From contig JAGVPR010000189.1 in NCBI GenBank assembly GCA_020052115.1, positions 1 to 10,921 on the forward strand: DNA of 10,921 bases, given 5' to 3'. How positions within the stretch are numbered: position 1 is the first letter of the stretch; each line of letters opens with the position of its first letter. Below the pieces are notes generated by a model that saw nothing but the letters and a program-made list of their open reading frames with translations, was not told where the DNA came from and ran no database searches. The translations under genes were made by a program, and so were the position numbers. The stretch is from Candidatus Eiseniibacteriota bacterium (GTDB taxonomy: Bacteria; Eisenbacteria; RBG-16-71-46; JAGVPR01). This document shows positions 1 to 6,380 of the stretch, piece after piece.

Positions 1-346
1 CCACGCGTCCCGCCGAGCGGGCGCGAAGCCGGTCCGGCAGCTTCGCGACGTCTTCGCCTTCCGGCACCTCGGGCTCCCCCTCCCACAGACGCTCCACGGC
101 GTCGGCGGGCCTCACGAAGTGAGTCCAGCCTCTCGCCGGCTCGTAAGCCATGACGCCGCCGGAACGCCGCGCGCCCGAGAGCCAGTAGTACTCGGGATGT
201 GGAATGAAGGGGTATGTCTGATCCAGGCCGCCGGGTTTCCCGATCGGGTCGCCGGCTCCGATGAGGACGAGTGGTGAATCCGGGCCGAGGGCCTCGGCAA
301 GCCGGCGTTGGCGGGCTCGAACAACGGCGTCTTCGAATACGGGCAT
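1..346 (-). CDS. Xaa-Pro aminopeptidase-like protein (M24B family), N-terminal part, truncated by window edge
   Basis: The 115 visible residues read as the N-terminal domain of aminopeptidase P / prolidase-like M24B metallopeptidases, which remove an N-terminal residue preceding proline. An initial Arg-rich helix (ARQRRLAEAL, residues 11-20) is followed by a hydrophobic strand PLVLIGAGD (25-33). Then come YPFIPHPEYYWLSG (45-58), equivalent to the 'F.q...F.YLtG' signature of the family, and THFVRPAD...LWEG (75-90), equivalent to 'LFV...d...e.W.G'. The metal-binding catalytic domain lies outside the window, so activity cannot be judged. I chose the ATG at 346 because GGAGGT (minus strand, 354-359) lies 7 nt upstream. 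The in-frame ATG at 361 overlaps that site and has no ribosome binding site of its own. No signal peptide is seen, so the protein is probably cytoplasmic. It lies downstream of the large protease on the same strand, but a strong hairpin separates them. The family call is fairly secure; the exact subfamily (PepP or prolidase) is open. Confidence 0.75.
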   Translation of the reverse strand, partial: MPVFEDAVVRARQRRLAEALGPDSPLVLIGAGDPIGKPGGLDQTYPFIPHPEYYWLSGARRSGGVMAYEPARGWTHFVRPADAVERLWEGEPEVPEGEDVAKLPDRLRARSAGRV

Positions 347-353
347 GTCTTGG

Positions 354-359
354 ACCTCC
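354..359 (-). promoter_or_regulatory. Shine-Dalgarno GGAGGT deciding the M24B start
   Basis: The minus strand reads GGAGGT, then 7 nt, then ATG (346-344). The site overlaps the alternative upstream ATG (361-359), which would add five residues and lacks its own ribosome binding site. The spacing therefore favours the downstream ATG. Confidence 0.6.
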
Positions 360-377
360 ATGGCCAGAGTCCGGACG

Positions 378-406
378 AGTGTGGCGCTCCGCGGAGTGCA
401 GGGCAA
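378..406 (-). promoter_or_regulatory. Weak candidate promoter for the M24B gene, with a palindrome in its spacer
   Basis: On the minus strand TTGCCC (401-406) and CACACT (378-383) are separated by 17 bp, which would put transcription start near 371, about 25 nt before the chosen ATG. The -10 match is poor. The 10-bp palindrome CTCCGCGGAG (387-396) sits within the spacer and could be an operator. Both assignments are tentative, because such matches are common in GC-rich DNA. Confidence 0.2.
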
Positions 407-482
407 GGCCCATGCGGTGCCGTAGATGCGCCGGCCCCGCGTCCGGCGTCCGCTCTCTGATGATTCGCCCCGCATGAACGGT

Positions 483-511
483 GAAGGGCCGGGCGACACG
501 CCCGGCCCTTC
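483..511 (-). terminator. Perfect 13-bp GC-rich hairpin after the protease gene
   Basis: Bases 483-495 pair with 499-511 without mismatch around a 3-nt loop. The stem begins 25 bases past the stop codon of the protease. No T-run follows on either strand. It is therefore either an intrinsic-type terminator lacking a U tract, as is often seen in GC-rich genomes, or an mRNA 3'-end stabiliser that limits read-through into the M24B gene. Confidence 0.6.
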
Positions 512-536
512 GTGGCGGATCCCGATGGGGGATGTC

Positions 537-3500
537 CTACTTGAGCATTGCCATCTTCCGGACCGCCGTGTTCTCCGGTGTGACGAGACGGTAGAAGTAG
601 ATGCCGCTCGCCGAGTGAGAGCCTCGGTCGTCGCGACCATCCCATGTCGCCGCATGCACGCCGGCCGCACGGCGCCCGGCGATCAACGTCCTGACGACTC
701 GGCCCGTGACGTCGAAGACATCGAGCCGGACATCGGCCGGCGCCGGGAGCGCGAAGCGGATCATGGTCACCGGGTTGAACGGGTTCGGGGCGTTCTGCGC
801 GAGAGCGAATACGGCCGGCAGACCGCCTTCGACACCGACGAGCGCGCCGTTCACCTTGACGATGAAGCGGGTCGCGCTGCCCCAGACACCGGCCGCATCC
901 CGCCCGCGGACCCAGAGCGTTTCCTGCCCCGCGCTGAAGGTGTAGGCGGGCAGGGCAGCCGTGACGTTCACGGTGACGGATCCGAAACTCCCCGTCATCG
1001 CCGTTCCGCTGCCCGGAGGAGCCGCGGAGGAGCCGCCGGACCATTCCGCCTCCGTCACATTCGAGGCCCCCGTGTTCTGGTCGGTCAGCGTGGCCTGGAG
1101 CGATGAGGGGTCACCGGACACGATCGGGTTCGGCGTGGCCGCGATGCTCCCCGCCACGACGACCGGGCCCAAAACATCGCCGCCCGGCACGTTCAGCGTG
1201 AAGACCGCGTCTGAAGCGTCGCGCCCGCTGAGGACGGGAGAGCCGTCGTCGGAGACCGCGACGCGGACGAGATACCGGTTGCCGTTCGGCAGGCCGGTGA
1301 TGTCCCAGGAGTAAGGGGAGACGCCCGGAGAGCTCGAGATGAGGGTCCACGATTCCCCGGCGTTGTCGCTGTAGTAGATGGCGCGCGAGGCGATGTTGTA
1401 GCCGGCGTCGGCCGACTCGGTCCAGCTGATCGAGACCGGGGCGGCCAGGATCACCTGGCCTCCGTTTGGATACGTGACGGTTGCGTTCGGATGGTCGCGG
1501 CCGAGGAGCCAGATGAGGGTCTTGTCGAGGATGTCGGCCCTCGTGGCATCGTTCGTGGTGGCGGCGTTCAGCTGCGACCACTCATAGAAGTTCGCGGAGA
1601 TCTTCGTCACCTGCCCGCCCCAGACGGCCGTGCCCGGAGTTCCGAGCGCGCCGGTGCTGGTGAAGCGGATGGCGACGTCGTCCGGTGTGCCGTTGTCCTT
1701 CCAGCTGACGACCGAGGTGCCCCCGACGGAGCTGGGGTTGATCTCGTCACCCGCGCCGCCGGCACGGAATGCGGTGTAGGGGACACCGGCGGTGTACGAG
1801 GCGCTGATCGGGTCACCGGCGTAGCCGATGATGCTGGTGATCGCCGCCGGATCCACCTGCCATATCGCCTTCAGCTCGCTCTCGAGCCAGGCCTTCCGCG
1901 CGGCGGTGTAGTCCGGGCTCGTCGCGTCGCCAAAGTCCCAGGCGACGTCGTGCGAGTAGATCGCCCAGCGGGCGCCCCCGGCGCTCAGGGCCGCGAGGCT
2001 GTCGCGGGCGACGTCCGTGATCTGCGGGTACTGCTCGAGCCCGGTCTGCCAGACGACCGCCTTGAAGGAGCGCATGCCGTTCGTCATGTCGCCGAGGAGC
2101 GGCGGTTCGGAGAGCAGGCCTTCCCAGATGTTGTAGGTCCAGCCGCGCGCATTGAGGGCGTTCTCGTAGTAGGCCCTCTTCGTGAATGTGCCGTCACCGA
2201 TGACGACGAGCACGTCCTTGCGCGGATCGGTCGTGAACGTGTAGTGCGCCCCGCCGTTATCGTCGCGCACGCCGTTACCCTGATTGTCGTACGACTCGAC
2301 ATCGAAGAAGTAGGTCTGGTTGATGTCGAGCCCGGTGAGGACCAGCGAGTGCGAGGCGACGAGCGTCGGATCGAGCGCCGAGGACTGGCCCAGAGCGGGC
2401 GTCGTTCCGTAGTACACGCGAGAGTTCGCGGGGGACGATGTGGTCCATGTGACCGTGGCCCCGTCCTGCGCCGGACTGCCCGCGTGGACGTTGGTGATCG
2501 TCGGGCCGCTGATGTTGACCATCGCCTGCGCGGTGATGGTGGAGACATCCACGTAGGACACGGTAAGGACGTCGCCGTCGCTCACCTGGATCAGGCCGTC
2601 GGTCACCGGGCTGTCGAGCGAGAGGGGAATCGAGCCGGTGAAGATCCCGCTGCCGCCGGACAAGCTCACGGTCTCAGGCGTCGTCTCGGTCGTCGAGCTG
2701 ATGGTGACGGAGAGCGGGAGGGCCGCATCTGCGTCGGTCACGCGGATCTGAACCGTCTCGCCGGCCCCGTAGGCGACCTTGTCCATCTGGAGGACGGCGA
2801 AGCCGCTCGCGAGACCTCCCGACACGACGAGCGCGAACGGCTGAGGACCGTAAGGAACGTTTGCCGCCGTGATGCGGAAGGTCCAGGTGCCGAGCGCCGG
2901 GGTGTTGCGCTGCACGCATTCCTCGACGTTCTTCACGTCGGCCGTCCCGCCCGTGGTGGACTGCCCGGTGGAGTAGACGTTGCCCTTGTAGGCGACGGCG
3001 CTCGGATCGGTGGCCAGGAGATTCAGGTCGTTGACGAGGTTGATGGCCGCCGTCGGCGTGGACGGATAGTCGCTCCACACGACCGCCGCCTTCAGCGGAA
3101 TCGTGTTGTCCACGACCTGGATCTGGTACTCGACGTAGTCGCCGGTGAGGAGTCCGGCCGTGAAGTCCACGAGGGCCGTCTTCCTTGCGTCGCCGGAGAA
3201 GTAGAGGACCTTGTCGGCGTCCACGCGACCCCACCCGATGTTGTTGTTCGGGATGTTGGTCTGTCCCGTCACGTCGTTGTCGGCCGAGTTCACGGCCATC
3301 GCCTTCATGAGGGCCGCCGAAGGCGTGAAGCCGTTGGCCGGGATCTGCGTTCCCGTTGGGTACCAGCCATCCATGACGTACTGCCGCATGAGCGTGGTCG
3401 CGCCCGCGGCGCACGGCGATGCCATGCTGGTACCGGAGTAGCCGATGTAGCCGGTGTCAGTCGTACCGTAGGCGCTCGAGACGTTGTTGCCGGGGGCGCA

Positions 3501-4958
3501 GATCGTCGGCTTGTAGCGGCCGTCATCTGCCGGGCCGCGCGAGGTCGAGATGTAGAGCGTGTTGGCCGACGTGCCGTTCCCGGTGCCGCCGACGGAGACG
3601 CAGTCCTTCGCCGTGGCCGGGCTGCCGACCGTGCCCGCGGAGCTGTTGTTGCCGTTAGAGAAGAACGGCAGGAAGTCCTTGTGCTCCCAGACGAACTGGT
3701 CGAGCGCCATGGACTCGAGATCATAGGCGCCCGCGACGGGTGAGCCCCAGGAGTTGGACATGATGCGGGCCGCGCCGGCCGCGTTCCCGGTGTACGGCTT
3801 GATGAACAGCTCGGTCAGGTCAATCGGGACGAAGACGCCCGCGGCGGCCGTGCCGCCGCCGTCGCAGAAGTAGATCCGCGCCTTGAGCGCCATGCCGTCG
3901 CGCGCGTCGGCCGCGAACGGAGAGTCGTCGCCGGCGACTGTGGCGTTCGTGTGGGTGCCGTGGTACTGGTTGCCGGCGTCATCGCCGAAGGTGATGGAGG
4001 TGCTCTCGACCGTCTTCACGTAGGCGGTGATCTTTCGGTGCGTGGGGTAGTCGCCGAAGGCCGTGATCGGCACTGCGGCGTCCCTGTACTGGTAGTGCGT
4101 CGTGCGGATGCCGGAGTCCGCGGTCGAGACGATCTGGTTCTCGCCGTGAATCCCCATGTCCCAGATTCGGCGGCTTCCGTTCACCCAGGTTTGAACGACC
4201 CATTGCGCGCTGCTGTTCTCGAACATCATCTGGTGCCACGGCTCGATCCAGGCGATGGTCGGCTCGGAAGCGATGCCGGCGAGGGCGTCGCTCGACGCCT
4301 GGAAGCGGATGAAGTGGTTTCGCCCGTTCGAGGCCTCGAGGATCGTTCCGCCTGCGGCGGCGATGGCGGCCGAGGCGGCGTCGTTCGATTCGCCTTCGAA
4401 GACCTGCAGCAAGTAAATGTCGTTCGTCCGGCCGGGCGTCATCTCTTCGGCCGCGCTGAGCTTGTACGCGGGATGATAGGGGCCGATCCACGTGACCGGC
4501 GCCAACCGCGATACGGTTTCGCTGGCCTCCGCCGGCAGGCGGACGACGAACGCGTAGTTCGGGATATAGGCATGGAAGCGGCCGCCGAGCGCTTCGATGT
4601 CGGCCTTCCAGCTCTCTTCGATCGGGCCGGCGAACTGGACGAGATAGAACCCGGGAAGGCCGGCCTCGGCCTCGAGCCTCAGGGCGGCAGGCAATGAGGG
4701 CCCGCCCGCGCGTGTGTCGAAGCGGATGCCGTTGCTCAGGCTGATGACGCTCGGTTCAGCCGCCAATTCAGGGACGGCCACGCCGCGGCCCGCGACCGAA
4801 ATCCAATCCGCGGCCGCCACGGGTGCGAAGGTCGGCGAGGTCCCGGCGGGGCGCGGTTTCATCGAAGCCGTGACGCTTCGATCCGAGATCACGCCGAGGA
4901 CGAGGACGGCAGCAATCACGACGATTGCCGTGGAGCGCAGCTTCCGCAGATGACGCAT
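537..4958 (-). CDS. Secreted multidomain Kp43-type subtilisin-like (S8) protease with FlgD-Ig / type IX-style sorting domain
   Basis: This 1473-residue protein is a secreted serine endopeptidase. Residues 1-32 form a signal peptide (basic start, then a hydrophobic run from about 11 to 24). Two similar propeptide modules follow at 105-165 and 182-244. The S8 domain spans about 255-590 and has a complete triad: Asp281 in STADSGI, His333 in QYHGTHTN and Ser511 in GYSGTSMASP. Asn437 (SNGN) fits the oxyanion hole. A jelly-roll domain like that of Kp43 proteases covers about 595-720, an Ig-like module 720-810 and a fibronectin III module 815-910. A GATase1-like alpha/beta domain covers about 914-1155, and two further Ig-like modules follow. 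The last 90 residues (NAPNPFNP at 1388-1395 to the C-terminal KMAMLK) are a FlgD-Ig/type A sorting domain. The ATG at 4958 is chosen because AAGGAGG (4963-4969) lies just upstream and the signal peptide begins there. The frame stays open for 121 more codons upstream, but these are low-complexity and cross the promoter. Substrate is unknown. The protease and sorting-domain calls are strong. Confidence 0.92.
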   Translation of the reverse strand: MRHLRKLRSTAIVVIAAVLVLGVISDRSVTASMKPRPAGTSPTFAPVAAADWISVAGRGVAVPELAAEPSVISLSNGIRFDTRAGGPSLPAALRLEAEAGLPGFYLVQFAGPIEESWKADIEALGGRFHAYIPNYAFVVRLPAEASETVSRLAPVTWIGPYHPAYKLSAAEEMTPGRTNDIYLLQVFEGESNDAASAAIAAAGGTILEASNGRNHFIRFQASSDALAGIASEPTIAWIEPWHQMMFENSSAQWVVQTWVNGSRRIWDMGIHGENQIVSTADSGIRTTHYQYRDAAVPITAFGDYPTHRKITAYVKTVESTSITFGDDAGNQYHGTHTNATVAGDDSPFAADARDGMALKARIYFCDGGGTAAAGVFVPIDLTELFIKPYTGNAAGAARIMSNSWGSPVAGAYDLESMALDQFVWEHKDFLPFFSNGNNSSAGTVGSPATAKDCVSVGGTGNGTSANTLYISTSRGPADDGRYKPTICAPGNNVSSAYGTTDTGYIGYSGTSMASPCAAGATTLMRQYVMDGWYPTGTQIPANGFTPSAALMKAMAVNSADNDVTGQTNIPNNNIGWGRVDADKVLYFSGDARKTALVDFTAGLLTGDYVEYQIQVVDNTIPLKAAVVWSDYPSTPTAAINLVNDLNLLATDPSAVAYKGNVYSTGQSTTGGTADVKNVEECVQRNTPALGTWTFRITAANVPYGPQPFALVVSGGLASGFAVLQMDKVAYGAGETVQIRVTDADAALPLSVTISSTTETTPETVSLSGGSGIFTGSIPLSLDSPVTDGLIQVSDGDVLTVSYVDVSTITAQAMVNISGPTITNVHAGSPAQDGATVTWTTSSPANSRVYYGTTPALGQSSALDPTLVASHSLVLTGLDINQTYFFDVESYDNQGNGVRDDNGGAHYTFTTDPRKDVLVVIGDGTFTKRAYYENALNARGWTYNIWEGLLSEPPLLGDMTNGMRSFKAVVWQTGLEQYPQITDVARDSLAALSAGGARWAIYSHDVAWDFGDATSPDYTAARKAWLESELKAIWQVDPAAITSIIGYAGDPISASYTAGVPYTAFRAGGAGDEINPSSVGGTSVVSWKDNGTPDDVAIRFTSTGALGTPGTAVWGGQVTKISANFYEWSQLNAATTNDATRADILDKTLIWLLGRDHPNATVTYPNGGQVILAAPVSISWTESADAGYNIASRAIYYSDNAGESWTLISSSPGVSPYSWDITGLPNGNRYLVRVAVSDDGSPVLSGRDASDAVFTLNVPGGDVLGPVVVAGSIAATPNPIVSGDPSSLQATLTDQNTGASNVTEAEWSGGSSAAPPGSGTAMTGSFGSVTVNVTAALPAYTFSAGQETLWVRGRDAAGVWGSATRFIVKVNGALVGVEGGLPAVFALAQNAPNPFNPVTMIRFALPAPADVRLDVFDVTGRVVRTLIAGRRAAGVHAATWDGRDDRGSHSASGIYFYRLVTPENTAVRKMAMLK

Positions 4959-5027
4959 TGTTCCTCCTTGCGCTGCACCAGTTGTCGGGTTCCGAGCGCC
5001 GGAAAGCGCGCCCATCGGCTGCCGGAA

Positions 5028-5060
5028 GCACGCGGCGCGTGCCGCCGGCTGCCGCGGCAG
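5028..5060 (-). other. Inverted repeats in the protease leader
   Basis: Within the predicted 5' leader of the protease lie a stem GCACGC-GGC-GCGTGC (5028-5042) and a 12-bp palindrome CTGCCGCGGCAG (5049-5060). They could fold as successive hairpins in the mRNA, or serve as a DNA-binding palindrome. In GC-rich DNA some such repeats arise by chance. Confidence 0.3.
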
Positions 5061-5096
5061 AGCGAATGGGGGACGACTGACTTCTGAAGGTAAGTA

Positions 5097-5126
5097 ATTA
5101 TACCATATTGAGTCCCGGCGACGCAA
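5097..5126 (-). promoter_or_regulatory. Promoter for the protease gene (perfect TATAAT -10)
   Basis: The minus strand reads TTGCGT (5121-5126), 18 bp, then TATAAT (5097-5102), a perfect housekeeping -10 with a three-of-six -35. It lies in the only clearly AT-rich patch of the region. Transcription would start near 5090, leaving a leader of about 130 nt before the ATG at 4958. Confidence 0.6.
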
Positions 5127-5208
5127 GGAGACGTTCGCCCGTGGCCGACATGCACCGCTCTTCGAGCGAAGGGCCGCGGTCGAGCGAGAGTCGGGGGCGA
5201 CCCTCCGT

Positions 5209-5237
5209 TTGACAGCCGGGGAACCCGATGCTAGTCT
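5209..5237 (+). promoter_or_regulatory. Promoter for the PorV-like gene (perfect TTGACA -35, extended -10)
   Basis: TTGACA at 5209-5214 is followed after 17 bp by TAGTCT at 5232-5237. TG at 5229-5230 gives an extended -10 element. Transcription would start near 5244, about 69 nt before the ATG at 5313. It probably also drives the closely following glg genes, since no terminator is seen between them. Confidence 0.55.
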
Positions 5238-5312
5238 CGCAATTGGCCCGCGGCGCGGCGTTTCGCGGGCGTTTCGTGCCTCCACACATTCTGGGAGCGA
5301 GGGATCTCGCGC

Positions 5313-6353
5313 ATGGCGCACCGGCCTGCGATTCGACTCTGGCCCCTTCTCGGGGCCGCGTTTCTCCTGTTTCCGGCTTCCGGGCGGGCCGAGAAGTACG
5401 CCGGCGAGTTCTTGCGCCTAGGCGCGGGCGCCCGGCCGCTCGGCATGGGAGGGGCCTTCGTCGCGCTCGCGGACGATGCGAGCGCGGTGTACTGGAATCC
5501 GGCGGGGCTAGCGGGTCTGTCGGACCGGGAGGTCCTGCTCATGCACTCCGAGCAGTTCGGCAGCCTCGTCAACTACGATTTCGGCTCCTTCGCGATGCCC
5601 CTCAACGGCGGGAGCGCGCATCCGAGCGGCATCGGCCTCGGCCTGATCCGGCTCGGCGTGGACGATATCCCGATCACGGAGGACGCGTATCTCGACTTCG
5701 GTCCCGACGGGCAGGACGGCACCGGCGATCCGGGTGAGCACAACGGTCTCTACGACCTCGGCGAGCCGATCGAGCCGGCGAACTTCCGGTACGACAGCGA
5801 CGTCGAGATGGCGTTTCTCGCCTCGTACGGACGGGCGCTCTCCGAAAAGCTCTGGCTCGGGGGGACGCTCAAGCTTCTCCGGCAGGAGCTCTTGACGAAC
5901 TCGTCGTTCGGTATCGGGGCCGATTTGGCGGCGATGTACTTCGCGCGGCCGGATCTGAGCTTCGGGCTCCGCCTGGCCGACATCACGACGACGCAGATTT
6001 CCTGGGACACCGGAACGCGGGAGTCCGTCTCGCCGACGGCGCTCTTCGGGGTGCAGTTCACGCGGCCGTTTCCGGCGCTGCGCGGCGTGGTCACCGCGGG
6101 AGTGGACGTTGATCTGGCGTTCGACGGCGCCGAGAGCGCGAGCCAGTTCTCCTCCGGGGGTGTCGGAGGCGAGGTCGGGGCCGGCATCGAATACTGGTTC
6201 CAGCGCACCGTGGCGCTGCGCGCGGGCATGGATGCGGAAAACCTCACGGCCGGGGCCGGCCTTCGCATCTCACGCTTTGGAGTGGACTACGCCTTCGTCG
6301 GCCATGACGAGCTCGACGACTCGCATCGCATCTCCGGCTCCGTGACGTTCTAG
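5313..6353 (+). CDS. PorV/PorQ-family outer-membrane beta-barrel protein
   Basis: A 346-residue outer-membrane protein of the PorV/PorQ family. PorV is known to act in type IX secretion as a shuttle and receptor for cargo carrying a C-terminal sorting domain. A signal peptide (residues 1-26, likely cleaved after GRA) is followed by the family signature: GARPLGMGGAFVALADDASA (39-58) runs directly into VYWNPAGLAGL (59-69). The remainder alternates polar and hydrophobic residues as beta-strands do, and the chain ends in ...SGSVTF with a terminal Phe, typical of outer-membrane barrels. Residues 128-152 form an unusual Asp/Gly-rich loop (DGQDGTGDPGEHNG) that resembles calcium-binding loops. The ATG at 5313 follows GAGGGA at suitable spacing. 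It is transcribed away from a gene encoding a sorting-domain protease, which supports a secretion role. Several PorV-like paralogues usually exist per FCB genome, so its being the true shuttle is an inference. Confidence 0.85.
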   Translation: MAHRPAIRLWPLLGAAFLLFPASGRAEKYAGEFLRLGAGARPLGMGGAFVALADDASAVYWNPAGLAGLSDREVLLMHSEQFGSLVNYDFGSFAMPLNGGSAHPSGIGLGLIRLGVDDIPITEDAYLDFGPDGQDGTGDPGEHNGLYDLGEPIEPANFRYDSDVEMAFLASYGRALSEKLWLGGTLKLLRQELLTNSSFGIGADLAAMYFARPDLSFGLRLADITTTQISWDTGTRESVSPTALFGVQFTRPFPALRGVVTAGVDVDLAFDGAESASQFSSGGVGGEVGAGIEYWFQRTVALRAGMDAENLTAGAGLRISRFGVDYAFVGHDELDDSHRISGSVTF

Positions 6354-6380
6354 AACGGCGGCGCACGGCCACGTTGTGGG

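Larger units (their letters stand above)
4959..5312. other. 354-bp divergent intergenic region between protease and PorV-like genes
   Basis: No convincing gene lies here. It holds a leftward promoter at 5097-5126, a rightward promoter at 5209-5237, and the hairpin-rich leader of the protease (about 4959-5090). Between the promoters lie a small hairpin (CGCTC-TTC-GAGCG, 5156-5168) and two direct copies of TCGAGCGA (5162-5169 and 5180-5187). The short AT-rich island at 5091-5109 stands out sharply from the surrounding GC-rich DNA. Confidence 0.7.

Noticed and set aside
112..1044. Open frame of 310 codons on the minus strand spanning the M24B start, the hairpin and the protease end
   Set aside because: It runs through the hairpin and overlaps two better-supported minus-strand genes in another frame. 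The product is Arg-rich and resembles nothing.
1491..3743. Long open frame of 750 codons on the plus strand opposite the protease
   Set aside because: It is antisense to a gene with a confirmed catalytic triad. Its product is rich in Arg, Gly and Val with no recognisable motif, as expected for the reverse frame of a GC-rich gene.
4959..5321. In-frame upstream extension of the protease by 121 codons
   Set aside because: It would cross the consensus promoter and place an Arg-rich stretch before an obvious signal peptide. The ATG at 4958 has its own strong ribosome binding site.
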